Origin: Campylobacterota bacterium
GTDB lineage: Bacteria; Campylobacterota; Campylobacteria; Campylobacterales; Sulfurovaceae
Length of the DNA stretch: 7,608 nt
Direction of reading: 5' to 3'
Assembly: GCA_022600655.1 (NCBI GenBank)
Contig: JAHZJZ010000230.1
Coordinates: 1-7,608 of the forward strand
The translations under genes and the position numbers were made by a program. Positions 1 to 7,048 of the stretch are shown piece by piece. Under the pieces are notes generated by a model, which was given only the letters and a program-made list of their open reading frames with translations, had not been told where the DNA came from and searched no databases. Position 1 is the first letter of the stretch, and each line of letters opens with the position of its first letter.

Positions 1-762
1 CTTTTTTGAAATTTTCTCTTTATGATTTACCATAAAATCAATCTCTTTCTTGGGCGAAGGCTTCTCCTCTCTCTCAACTGTTTTACTGTTTTTTACCAAT
101 AACTCAGCTTCACGAACACTCAATTTCTGTCCAATAATAGTATCAACCAAGAGTTTTTGACTCTTCTCATCAAGTCCAACCAGTACTTTAGCATGACCTT
201 GTGATATATCACCCTTGATTAACTTTTTATGTACATATTTTGAGAGAGAAAGCAATCTTAATGTATTGGTGATTTGAGAACGACTTTTGTTAACAATTCC
301 TGATAACCCATCATGTGTAATCTCATAAACCTTAATCAACTCATCATAAGAGTGTGCCAACTCTATTGCATTAAGATTTTCTCTTTGAATATTCTCAATC
401 AAAGCCAACTCACGCAGTTTAGCCTCATCAATATCAACATCAGCAATAATAGCTTTAATGGTATCTAATTCAGCTAACTCATGTGCTCGAAGCCGACGTT
501 CCCCAGCTACCAATAGATAACTATCACCTTTGTCAATCACTACAATAGGTTGAAGCAGACCATGACGTTTAATCGATTCACTTAACTCATGAAGTGCCTC
601 TTCATCAAAATGTTTTCGTGGTTGGTAAGGATTAGGAGAGATATCGTCAAGATCAATCTCTTTTATTTGACCTACTGAACTACCCTCTCCTGAACCCATC
701 TCATTGTCATAAGCTTGTCCAACCTCATCAAGTATTGCACCTAACCCTCGACCTAATGCCAT
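1..762 (-). CDS. parB: Chromosome partitioning protein ParB (3' end cut by window edge)
   Basis: ParB/Spo0J-type centromere-binding CTPase that loads at parS sites, spreads as a clamp and stimulates ParA in chromosome segregation. I translated 254 codons from ATG at 762-760 to the window edge with no stop. The family is usually about 280-290 residues, so only the C-terminal dimerisation region is missing. The start MALGRGLGAIL is the typical ParA-interacting N-terminus. Other family marks are SPNPYQPRKHF (about residues 43-53), the CTP-binding GERRLRA box (87-93), ENIQREN (123-129) and a helix-turn-helix (about 148-172, NKSRSQITNTLRLL). A lysine-rich linker starts near residue 228. The gene begins 3 nt after the parA stop, with its AAAGGA ribosome site inside the end of parA, so the two are co-translated. 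No parS palindrome was seen in this window. Confidence 0.96.
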   Translation of the reverse strand, partial: MALGRGLGAILDEVGQAYDNEMGSGEGSSVGQIKEIDLDDISPNPYQPRKHFDEEALHELSESIKRHGLLQPIVVIDKGDSYLLVAGERRLRAHELAELDTIKAIIADVDIDEAKLRELALIENIQRENLNAIELAHSYDELIKVYEITHDGLSGIVNKSRSQITNTLRLLSLSKYVHKKLIKGDISQGHAKVLVGLDEKSQKLLVDTIIGQKLSVREAELLVKNSKTVEREEKPSPKKEIDFMVNHKEKISKK

Positions 763-765
763 CTT

Positions 766-1548
766 TTATCCTTTGACAATACTTTTTGCTAAGTCTGTAT
801 AGGCAATTGCCCCTTTTGACTTATGAGCATATTCCGTTACAGGTTGACCAAAACTTGGAGACTCTGCAACTTTAATATTTCTTGGAACAATAATAAACTC
901 ATTCTTTTTATCTAAGAAAAGTTTGTCTTTAAAGTGATGGGAAAGATCATCAAGTACCTGTTTAGACAAATTATTTTGTCCAGAGTACATGGTTGGTAAA
1001 AACCCTTTAATGGTCAACTTTGGATTAATAGATTTTTTAAGTAGATTAATCGTATTTAACAGTTGAGCCAAGCCCTCTAACGCAAAAAACTCACACTGAA
1101 TCGGAATAATTACCGAATCAGCTGCACCAAGAGCATTGATTGTAATGGGTCCCAATGCAGGTGGTGAATCAATCAAAATATAATCATATTTTTTCTTAAT
1201 CGGTTTAAGTGCCTCTTTTAAGAGTAGTTCACGATTTTTCTTTCTTGTATTGTAAAACTCTTTCTCTACGCCTACCAATCCAATATTGGCTGGTAACATA
1301 TCTAAGTTTTTAAATTTTGATTTCAATATGACTTCAGAGACTTTTTTTATACCAATTAATACATGATATACATTGTACTCATAATCATTACGATTAAAAC
1401 CTAAACTCGTGGTTGCATTGGTCTGTGGATCAGCATCGATTAGTAGTACTTTTTTACCACTTTTTGCTAAAGAGGCAGCTAAGTTTACTGCCGTTGTTGT
1501 TTTACCAACTCCACCTTTTTGGTTTGCTATTGTTATAATCTCACTCAT
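766..1548 (-). CDS. parA: Chromosome partitioning ATPase ParA (Soj)
   Basis: Cytoplasmic Walker-type ATPase that binds DNA non-specifically in its ATP dimer form and drives movement of ParB-parS complexes. The 260-residue length fits chromosomal Soj proteins without an N-terminal operator-binding domain. The deviant Walker A box KGGVGKTT is at residues 11-18, the A' motif DADPQTN at 38-44, and the Walker B strand YILIDSPP at 123-130. The ATG at 1548 overlaps the birA stop by four bases (ATGA). No good Shine-Dalgarno precedes it, so translation probably depends on coupling to birA. parB follows directly. Identification is firm; a MinD-like or plasmid ParA is unlikely given the adjacent parB and the conserved neighbourhood. 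Confidence 0.97.
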   Translation of the reverse strand: MSEIITIANQKGGVGKTTTAVNLAASLAKSGKKVLLIDADPQTNATTSLGFNRNDYEYNVYHVLIGIKKVSEVILKSKFKNLDMLPANIGLVGVEKEFYNTRKKNRELLLKEALKPIKKKYDYILIDSPPALGPITINALGAADSVIIPIQCEFFALEGLAQLLNTINLLKKSINPKLTIKGFLPTMYSGQNNLSKQVLDDLSHHFKDKLFLDKKNEFIIVPRNIKVAESPSFGQPVTEYAHKSKGAIAYTDLAKSIVKG

Positions 1549-2180
1549 CTTAAACTATATACTCTCTTATTATCAATTATTAATGAACCATCTTCCCTTA
1601 AAATGGCACTTTGAAGGCTTTTATACTCCCCCTGAATATGAGCAAAACACACTTTACTTCTTTCAAATTCTATCGCATACTTACTAAATACCTGCTTCCA
1701 AGTAGGAGAATTTTCAAGTGCTTGAAAGTAGCTTTTTAGCAAAAAATCTGCTTGAATGTTGAGATTTAGAGCTTCATAACTATTTTCATTTTTTTGTAAA
1801 TTTATACCCATACCACATAGTAAAATATTATCTATTTTTTTTGTTATGGTTCCACCAATTTTACCCTTAAAACAATATAAATCATTAGGCCATTTTAACC
1901 AAACATCCTCAGCGTATTCACTTAAAACCTCTTTCATAACAAATGAAAAATAGATAGAAACAGAATTTAACGGTAAATCTTCAGGTAAATCATCTAGATT
2001 CACAGCAAAAGAGAAAAAAAGATTGCCCTCTCCTCCTTCCCAACGGTTATCTCTGCTACCTATACCTGCTGTTTGCTCCTTCGCCACTACAGCAATAGGT
2101 GCTGTAAGTTTTTGACTCTTTAACTGCTCTATCAGATAGGTTTGGGTTGACTCTAAAGTATCAAAATATAGAATTTCCAA
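1545..2180 (-). CDS. birA: Biotin--[acetyl-CoA-carboxylase] ligase, short form without DNA-binding domain
   Basis: Activates biotin with ATP to biotinyl-5'-AMP and transfers it to the lysine of biotin carboxyl carrier protein, for acetyl-CoA carboxylase and similar enzymes. The 211 residues contain only the catalytic domain: DTLESTQTYL (7-16), the biotinyl-AMP loop GIGSRDNRW (39-47, usually GRGSRGRxW), KWPND (96-100), KIGG (107-110) and GMGINL (123-128). The N-terminal winged helix of E. coli BirA is absent, so this is a class I ligase that cannot act as the bio repressor. The start is TTG at 2180-2178, supported by an AGAGGA ribosome site 7 nt upstream; translation begins 20 nt inside the end of fmt. 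The variant residues in the GRGSRG loop are worth noting but still look functional. Confidence 0.92.
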   Translation of the reverse strand: MEILYFDTLESTQTYLIEQLKSQKLTAPIAVVAKEQTAGIGSRDNRWEGGEGNLFFSFAVNLDDLPEDLPLNSVSIYFSFVMKEVLSEYAEDVWLKWPNDLYCFKGKIGGTITKKIDNILLCGMGINLQKNENSYEALNLNIQADFLLKSYFQALENSPTWKQVFSKYAIEFERSKVCFAHIQGEYKSLQSAILREDGSLIIDNKRVYSLR

Positions 2181-3072
2181 CGCAAAGTCCTCTACCTACA
2201 CAATATGATTTGGCATCCATTGCTTTTTTTGAGCTAGGTTGTAGTTGTCCAATTTTAATACTCCCCAATCCACATCCTACCGTTACAGATATCTCGTCTA
2301 TAGCTAATATCTCTCCTAACTTATTACAACTCTTACTCTCTACAAGCTCAAGCTTATCTAACTTGGTTCCATTCTCAGAAAAAATACCTGGCCACCCTTT
2401 AAATGCTCTATATTTATCATAAAGCTTTACAGCATTCTCAAAAGTCACTTCACCATCAGCTTTTTTTATCTTTTTACAATGTGTTGCTTCAGCTCTTATT
2501 TGAGTCATCGGTTCAATGGTTTCAAACTTATGTATGGTCTCAATGGTTATCTGACAAGCATCATCACTCAAACGGTTCATGAGTTCAGGTAGTGTCATGG
2601 TCTGAGGAATTTTAAAATAACGATAGCCTAAAATAGGACCACTATCTAAACCCTCTTCCATTAGCATGGCTGTTACTCCTGTAAATTTATCTCCATTTAA
2701 GAGTGACTGCTGCACAGGACTAGCCCCTCTATATTGAGGAAGTAGCGAGGCGTGTAGGTTAATACAAGGTGCGATATCTAATACCTTTTTGGGCAAAAGT
2801 TGACCAAATGCAGCTACCACAATATAATCTGGTTTGGTAGCCACTATCGATTCATAAACTCCTTCATCACTAAGCTTTTGAGGTTGAAGAACTTCAATGT
2901 TATGCTCCATCGCCAACAATTTAACCTCTGGAGATTTCAACTCTTTTTTTCTTCCCATTGGACGGTCAGGTTGGGTCAAGACCAATGGTACTTCTATCTC
3001 TTTATCATTTAATAATGCTTGGAGTATCTCTTTTGCATAATGGGGGGTTCCCATATAAACTATTTTTTTCAA
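2161..3072 (-). CDS. fmt: Methionyl-tRNA formyltransferase
   Basis: Transfers a formyl group from 10-formyl-tetrahydrofolate to the amino group of methionyl-initiator tRNA, needed for normal bacterial translation initiation. The 303 residues are close to the usual 310-315. The Rossmann-type catalytic domain starts with KIVYMGTPHYA (3-13). It has TQPDRPMGRKKELKSP (33-48) and the catalytic signature NLHASLLPQYRGASP (105-119), with Asn105, His107 and, in GLDSGPI, Asp143 matching the known triad. The C-terminal tRNA-binding domain begins near residue 205. The start is TTG at 3072-3070, chosen because GAGGAGGAG lies 3 nt upstream (core GGAGG about 5 nt away) and because KKIVYMGTP is the usual N-terminus. 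It heads the minus-strand cluster fmt-birA-parA-parB and overlaps birA by 20 nt. Confidence 0.96.
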   Translation of the reverse strand: MKKIVYMGTPHYAKEILQALLNDKEIEVPLVLTQPDRPMGRKKELKSPEVKLLAMEHNIEVLQPQKLSDEGVYESIVATKPDYIVVAAFGQLLPKKVLDIAPCINLHASLLPQYRGASPVQQSLLNGDKFTGVTAMLMEEGLDSGPILGYRYFKIPQTMTLPELMNRLSDDACQITIETIHKFETIEPMTQIRAEATHCKKIKKADGEVTFENAVKLYDKYRAFKGWPGIFSENGTKLDKLELVESKSCNKLGEILAIDEISVTVGCGLGSIKIGQLQPSSKKAMDAKSYCVGRGLCVGNSIF

Positions 3073-3075
3073 CAG

Positions 3076-3084
3076 CTCCTCCTC
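3076..3084 (-). promoter_or_regulatory. Ribosome binding site that fixes the TTG start of fmt
   Basis: On the minus strand GAGGAGGAG precedes TTG at 3072 with a short spacer. No ATG or GTG at a comparable distance would give the KKIVYMGTP N-terminus, so the strong site supports TTG as the real start. Confidence 0.75.
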
Positions 3085-3101
3085 GAACTTTATTGGCTGG
3101 A

Positions 3102-3110
3102 ATTATAGCA
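3102..3110 (-). promoter_or_regulatory. Extended -10 promoter for fmt operon
   Basis: The minus strand reads TGCTATAAT, a perfect extended -10 element (TGnTATAAT). Transcription would start near 3095, leaving a leader of about 23 nt before the fmt TTG. No good -35 lies 17 nt upstream (AGTGAA), which is acceptable for an extended -10 and for Campylobacterota sigma-70 promoters. It would give fmt-birA-parA-parB their own promoter, as expected if the link to proB was broken by the inserted gene. Confidence 0.6.
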
Positions 3111-3120
3111 GAAGATATGC

Positions 3121-3163
3121 TCAGTTCACTCTTACCTCAATAAACATTTTCATCACCTCCTTT
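3121..3163 (-). other. Mini-ORF with a perfect Shine-Dalgarno in the fmt upstream region
   Basis: On the minus strand AAAGGAGGTGAT (3163-3152), fully complementary to the 3' end of 16S rRNA, is followed by ATG at 3153 (inside the site) and a better-spaced ATG at 3147. Reading gives MKMFIEVRVN (or MFIEVRVN) and a TGA at 3123-3121. It lies upstream of the fmt -10, so it is made only if a second promoter exists further upstream. It could be a leader peptide, the stump of a lost gene, or chance. Confidence 0.3.
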
Positions 3164-3164
3164 C

Positions 3165-3280
3165 AATATCTAAATAATTAATTTTTATTTTTAAGTATTA
3201 TCAAATAATAAAGATTTTATAATGCTTTTTAGTTAAAAATTAATATTCATTATTAAAAATATGTTTAATTTTATTATAAA
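3165..3280 (+). promoter_or_regulatory. Very AT-rich promoter region with -10 TATAAT at 3218-3223
   Basis: This stretch is almost entirely A and T, with runs of T and A in rough phase as seen upstream of Campylobacterota sigma-70 promoters, which often lack a -35. TATAAT at 3218-3223 on the plus strand would start transcription near 3230 and leave a leader of about 60 nt before the exported hydrolase gene. The best -35 position reads GTATTA, which is poor. Confidence 0.5.
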
Positions 3281-3286
3281 AGGAGA
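3280..3286 (+). promoter_or_regulatory. Ribosome binding site deciding the start at 3292
   Basis: AAGGAGA ends 5 nt before ATG at 3292 but only 2 nt before the in-frame GTG at 3289. The ATG is therefore preferred, and the protein begins MQRRSFLKGL. Confidence 0.75.
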
Positions 3287-3291
3287 TAGTG

Positions 3292-5106
3292 ATGCAAAGA
3301 CGTAGTTTCTTAAAAGGTTTATGTATTGTCCCAGCTATAGGACTAACACCATCATTGGGATTTTCAGCAGATAGTACTACCAAAATAACCCCACCAACAA
3401 CAAGTGGATTAGATAAAATCATTACTATCATCCAAGAAGATAAACGGCTTAACCGTAAAGTAGATGCAGAGGATATAGCTGAAGCAATCAATGCTGCTCA
3501 ACAGATGAATCAACTGCTTCTTGAAGCGATTATACAAACAGGTGTAGCCAATGATAAAAAAATATCCACTGCTGATACCAGAGAATTAAATGACTATATC
3601 TTTCATCACCACAATGCCCAATGGATTGAACTTCATGGTGATGACACAGAGAGTGAAGAGACAGGCTTTCACAAAGTAGTCAATGATGGAGCAAGAACCA
3701 AACTTTTTGGTAAAAATGCTATCAATAAAATTTTTGATAGCATCTACCATTTAGGATTTGACTCTCACCTAAAGAATCGTCTTTTAAATGAAGATGGCAA
3801 TAAAAATGCTTCCTATAAAAATGTAGCCATATGGCTCGATACTCTTTTAAGAGAAGAGTTAGAGTCTGGTGTTTTAACAAACCCAAATATAAAAGAGGTT
3901 GTAGGTAACACAGAAACTGGACTAGACCAAGTAGTTGATATTATCTATAACGATGTAGGGCTAAACCGTCGTATCTCAATTGGTGACATGCGTGTAGGAG
4001 CCACAAGTGCCAATGGGATGAACAGATTAATCGTAGAGAGTATCGAAGCTACTAATGCAGGAGCCAGTGGTACATTCACTGTTCAAAATGTTAAAGATAT
4101 GAACAGTTTTTTAGTTGAAAACTATGCAGAGGAGTGGAAAGTGTTACACGGTGATGATGAAGCTCAAGGTGAAGAGACAGGCTACCATAAAGTACAAAGT
4201 GACGGAGCCAAAACCAAACTTTTTAATAAAAATGCTATTAACAGAGTCTTTGATGGTATCTACCATTTAGGATTTGCAACGCCTTATAAAAATAGACTTG
4301 TCAATGAAGATGGCAATAAAAATGCACGATTTAAAAAAGTAGCCCAGTGGCTTAATGGACTTATGGCAGATGATTTAGATAACCAAAAAGAGGATTTAAA
4401 AATCTTAATTCCTCTCTATAGCTACCCTAACTGGTACAACGGCGACGACTATGTATGGCAAAAAATCATAGATATGCAAACCAAATATCCAAATGCCCAG
4501 ATAGTAGCCATTGTTAACCCAAGTAATGGACATTTTAGAGAGAAAAACAGTGACTACACCAAAGGTCTTCAAGACCTTATCGCTGCGAATATTAAGCTCA
4601 TTGGTTATGTCTATACCCAATACGCAAATCGTGCAGCACAAGATGTCGTTGATGATATCGAAGCATGGAGTAACTTCTATAAAGAAGAGGGAGTCAGTGG
4701 TATCTTCTTTGATGAAGTCTCAACCAGTGCTAACGATTTAGCTCACTATAGCAACTTGTGTAGTGAAGCAAAAGCAAGAGGTTTAGAGTTTACTGTATTA
4801 AACCCAGGAACAACTACTGACCAAGCTTACATCGACTCAGGTATGGCTAATGTAGTTACCAGTTATGAAAACCCTAACCGTGAACTACTCGAAAATCCAC
4901 CTGCTACTTACAACACAAGCAGTTCAAGTACGGAACTCTCTCTACTTATTTATGAGATGGAAGATGACAATGTTGATGACCTCATTGCTTTTGCAAGAGA
5001 ACATAAATTTAGCTATATCTATTTCACAGAAGATGGATTTGACGGAAACCCATGGGATAGTATCTCCATCTATTTTGAAGATCAAATCTCTAAAATGATG
5101 GTCTAA
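3292..5106 (+). CDS. Tat-exported protein: two tandem repeat modules plus spherulin-4/GH135-like glycoside hydrolase domain
   Basis: 604 residues from ATG 3292. The N-terminus has a twin-arginine signal, RRSFLKGL (3-10), then a hydrophobic stretch to about A26, so the protein should cross the membrane folded. Two copies of an acidic module follow (about 40-190 and 211-362). From about 371 the sequence matches, from memory, the spherulation-specific family 4 fold (Pfam spherulin4; GH135, as in Aspergillus Sph3): IPLYSYPNW, IVAIVNPSNGH (404-414), IGYVYTQYA (437-445), GIFFDEVS (470-477) and TSYENP (523-528). D474, E475 and E526 line up with the Asp-Glu and Glu pocket residues reported for Sph3. 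I infer hydrolysis of a galactosamine-containing or similar polysaccharide in the periplasm or outside; the substrate is not shown by the sequence. It is flanked by convergent proB and divergent fmt, a single-gene insertion in a housekeeping block. Confidence 0.85.
   Translation: MQRRSFLKGLCIVPAIGLTPSLGFSADSTTKITPPTTSGLDKIITIIQEDKRLNRKVDAEDIAEAINAAQQMNQLLLEAIIQTGVANDKKISTADTRELNDYIFHHHNAQWIELHGDDTESEETGFHKVVNDGARTKLFGKNAINKIFDSIYHLGFDSHLKNRLLNEDGNKNASYKNVAIWLDTLLREELESGVLTNPNIKEVVGNTETGLDQVVDIIYNDVGLNRRISIGDMRVGATSANGMNRLIVESIEATNAGASGTFTVQNVKDMNSFLVENYAEEWKVLHGDDEAQGEETGYHKVQSDGAKTKLFNKNAINRVFDGIYHLGFATPYKNRLVNEDGNKNARFKKVAQWLNGLMADDLDNQKEDLKILIPLYSYPNWYNGDDYVWQKIIDMQTKYPNAQIVAIVNPSNGHFREKNSDYTKGLQDLIAANIKLIGYVYTQYANRAAQDVVDDIEAWSNFYKEEGVSGIFFDEVSTSANDLAHYSNLCSEAKARGLEFTVLNPGTTTDQAYIDSGMANVVTSYENPNRELLENPPATYNTSSSSTELSLLIYEMEDDNVDDLIAFAREHKFSYIYFTEDGFDGNPWDSISIYFEDQISKMMV
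3409..3861 (+). repeat. Protein repeat module, copy 1 (residues ~40-190)
   Basis: A module of about 151 residues, helix-rich at the front (LDKIITIIQEDKRLNRKV), with KKISTADTRELNDYI (89-103). It has a conserved acidic/aromatic core: LHGDD, EETGFHKV, NDGARTKLFGKNAINKIFD, IYHLGF and LLNEDGNKNA, ending in a hydrophobic helix, VAIWLDTLL. The NEDGNKNA and NDKKISTAD segments resemble calcium-binding loops of dockerin or EF-hand type. I recall similar LHGDDE...LNEDGNANA segments in large marine alphaproteobacterial calcium-binding proteins, but I know no assigned function. Confidence 0.8.
3922..4377 (+). repeat. Protein repeat module, copy 2 (residues ~211-362)
   Basis: Second copy, aligned over its whole length with copy 1 (offset 171 residues, then 172 after one inserted residue in HGDDEAQGEETG). 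Core motifs repeat as LHGDDE, EETGYHKV, SDGAKTKLFNKNAINRVFD, IYHLGF, LVNEDGNKNA and VAQWLNGLM. DNA identity is high in blocks: 19 identical bases at 3742-3760 and 4258-4276, and 23 at 3787-3809 and 4303-4325, both exactly 516 bases apart. This points to intragenic duplication or gene conversion. Confidence 0.85.
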
Positions 5107-5148
5107 CGCGAGAAAATAGTAGGAGCAAAATCCTTCATACTCATTGGA

Positions 5149-5919
5149 TTAGTCATTTTGAAAGAGCGTTCCACCTTTTTGAACACCATCAAGAAGGAAA
5201 CTTCTAATATCATCTAACCCAAACCCTGTTGCTATAAACATCTTTCGATTATGTCCTAGTAAAAAATGAGCTGCTTTGAGTTTGGTCACAATACCACCTG
5301 TAGCAAACTCATTGTTAGCAGTGGGAGCTGCATCAAGTTCCTCTTTGGTAATAAAAGAGACCTCTTTACGAACCACAGCATCACTATGTTCTCGTGGGTC
5401 TTTGTCATAAAGAGCATCAATATCAGAGAGAATCACTAAAAGCTCAGCATTAAAGTTATAGGCTACATAGGCTGATAGCTGATCATTGTCTCCAAACTCT
5501 AACTCTTCAGTGGCAATAACATCATTCTCGTTGATAATTGGTACCACCCCATTGGCAAGAAGATTGTTAATCGCCATTTCTGCCAAATGAGTTCGTTTTT
5601 TAGAGTCTAAATCAGCAGCACTCAATAGTACTTGAGAACAAAAAATATCATACTTAGCAAACTTCTCTTGATACATTTTGAGGAGCAGTGGTTGTCCAAT
5701 GGCTGCTAATACTTGTTTGTTTCCTACACTCCATTTGTCCAAAGGCAATACCGTATATCCTGCTGAGACAGCTCCAGAACTAACCAATATGACCTCTTGA
5801 CCTTTAGCCATAAGCTGAGAGATTAAATCAACTAAATCTCGCATTCTCTCTTTGGCTACAGCCCCATTTTCAGTTAAAACATGTGAACCAACCTTGATAA
5901 CAATACGATTAAAACTCAT
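5149..5919 (-). CDS. proB: Glutamate 5-kinase, short form without PUA domain
   Basis: Phosphorylates L-glutamate to gamma-glutamyl phosphate, the first step of proline synthesis; the next enzyme (ProA) is not in the window. The 256 residues form only the amino-acid-kinase domain: VIKVGSHVL (7-15) for the phosphates, VSSGAVSAG (46-54), INENDVI (129-135) and FGDNDQLSA (142-150) for glutamate and proline feedback, SDIDALYDKDPR (165-176) and TGGIVTKLKAA (207-217). The C-terminal PUA domain of the E. coli enzyme (367 residues) is absent, as in other Campylobacterota. The ATG at 5919 shares one base with the obg stop (TAATG), so translation is coupled to obg. Its 3' end converges on the exported hydrolase gene, with 42 nt between stops and no strong terminator. 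Confidence 0.95.
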   Translation of the reverse strand: MSFNRIVIKVGSHVLTENGAVAKERMRDLVDLISQLMAKGQEVILVSSGAVSAGYTVLPLDKWSVGNKQVLAAIGQPLLLKMYQEKFAKYDIFCSQVLLSAADLDSKKRTHLAEMAINNLLANGVVPIINENDVIATEELEFGDNDQLSAYVAYNFNAELLVILSDIDALYDKDPREHSDAVVRKEVSFITKEELDAAPTANNEFATGGIVTKLKAAHFLLGHNRKMFIATGFGLDDIRSFLLDGVQKGGTLFQND

Positions 5920-7037
5920 TAATCTTCTCTCTCCTCTTGCTCTTCTACACTTTTCACAAACCCTTTAAGGGCATAACGCAATGCTTCCGTATTAAGATGG
6001 GACACTGATGAGATAGGTAAGACAAATAGAGGTTCATTCTCTGGTAAATCTACACCAAAGTCCTCAACAAAACCGTATGAAGTATAGTCCGTATTGGCTT
6101 TATACTTTTTAAGTGTCTTATTCGCTTCTAATCCAATATCTTCTAGAAATTTTCCTGTTAACTCATTAACTTCATCCATACTCATTGCATCACACTTGGT
6201 TATCGCTACAGCAAATCGTCTCTTTGCTAGTTCTGTTGAGTATCGTTGTAATTCAATTAAGAGTGTCTCATACTGATATTTCATCTCACGATAGTTTGCC
6301 ACATCTACCATAATGAGTAGTGTTTTGGTTCTTTCAATATGCTTTAAAAACTCTAATCCAAGCCCACGACCATCACTAGCACCCTCAATAATCCCAGGAA
6401 TATCAGCCATCATAAATGAGTCATATTCACCTACCATTACCACACCAAGATTTGGTGTAAGTGTGGTAAACTCATAACTAGCAACTTTTGGTTTAGCATT
6501 AGAAACAGCCGAAATCAGTGTAGATTTTCCAACACTTGGATACCCTACTAACCCCACATCAGCAATAAGCTTCATCTCTAAACGAATCTCTTTGGTAATC
6601 CCAGGAAGTCCAGGTTGTGCATAAGTAGGACGTTGATTAGTAGAACTTCTAAAGTGCATGTTTCCAAGCCCCCCTTTACCCCCTTCTAAAAAGAGTACAT
6701 TTTCACCCTCTTCTAGCAAGTCAAAAAGAACTTCATCAGTCTCTACATCAACCACCTGTGTTCCAGGAGGAACAATAATCTCAACACTTTTTCCTTTACG
6801 ACCATAACACTTACGACCCTCACCAGGACGACCATTTTCTGCTTTAATATGGTTACGACCTCTAAGAGCTGAGAGGGTATCGGTGTTATTGTCTACCGTA
6901 AAGTAAACTGAACCACCTTTACCACCATCTCCACCATCAGGACCACCTTTGCTTACAAACTTTTCAGTCCAGAATGAGACACACCCTGCCCCACCTTTAC
7001 CAGAACTTACCATTAAATCTACGCTATCTACGAACAT
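5919..7037 (-). CDS. obg: GTPase Obg/CgtA, ribosome assembly
   Basis: Essential GTPase that binds the 50S subunit late in assembly and links ribosome production to growth and stress. The 372 residues start with the glycine-rich Obg fold (1-158; GKGGAGCVSF, GGPDGGDGGKGG, GGLGNMHF). The G domain follows: G1 GYPSVGKST (165-173), G2 YEFTTLTPNLG (188-198), G3 DIPG (212-215), G4 TKCD (280-283) and G5 ISS (342-344). Between G4 and G5 lies an extended lysine/acidic segment (about 301-336), and the C-terminus is a short acidic tail. The ATG at 7037 has AAAGGAAG directly upstream. In relatives rplU and rpmA precede obg; here they do not, and obg seems to have its own promoter. proB follows with a one-base overlap. 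Confidence 0.97.
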   Translation of the reverse strand: MFVDSVDLMVSSGKGGAGCVSFWTEKFVSKGGPDGGDGGKGGSVYFTVDNNTDTLSALRGRNHIKAENGRPGEGRKCYGRKGKSVEIIVPPGTQVVDVETDEVLFDLLEEGENVLFLEGGKGGLGNMHFRSSTNQRPTYAQPGLPGITKEIRLEMKLIADVGLVGYPSVGKSTLISAVSNAKPKVASYEFTTLTPNLGVVMVGEYDSFMMADIPGIIEGASDGRGLGLEFLKHIERTKTLLIMVDVANYREMKYQYETLLIELQRYSTELAKRRFAVAITKCDAMSMDEVNELTGKFLEDIGLEANKTLKKYKANTDYTSYGFVEDFGVDLPENEPLFVLPISSVSHLNTEALRYALKGFVKSVEEQEERED

Positions 7038-7048
7038 TTACTTCCTTT

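Noticed and set aside
1545..2180. BirA lacking its DNA-binding domain as a truncation
   Set aside because: Monofunctional short biotin ligases are common in this phylum; the catalytic motifs are intact.
3289..3291. GTG at 3289 as the start of the exported hydrolase
   Set aside because: It is only 2 nt from the ribosome site; ATG at 3292 has normal spacing and gives a standard Tat N-terminus.
5107..5148. Terminator between the convergent hydrolase gene and proB
   Set aside because: Only a weak AGGA/TCCT pairing around GCAAAA (5121-5134) is visible, with no U-tract.
5149..5919. ProB lacking the PUA domain as a broken gene
   Set aside because: Short glutamate 5-kinases without PUA are normal in Campylobacterota, and the overlap with obg is intact.
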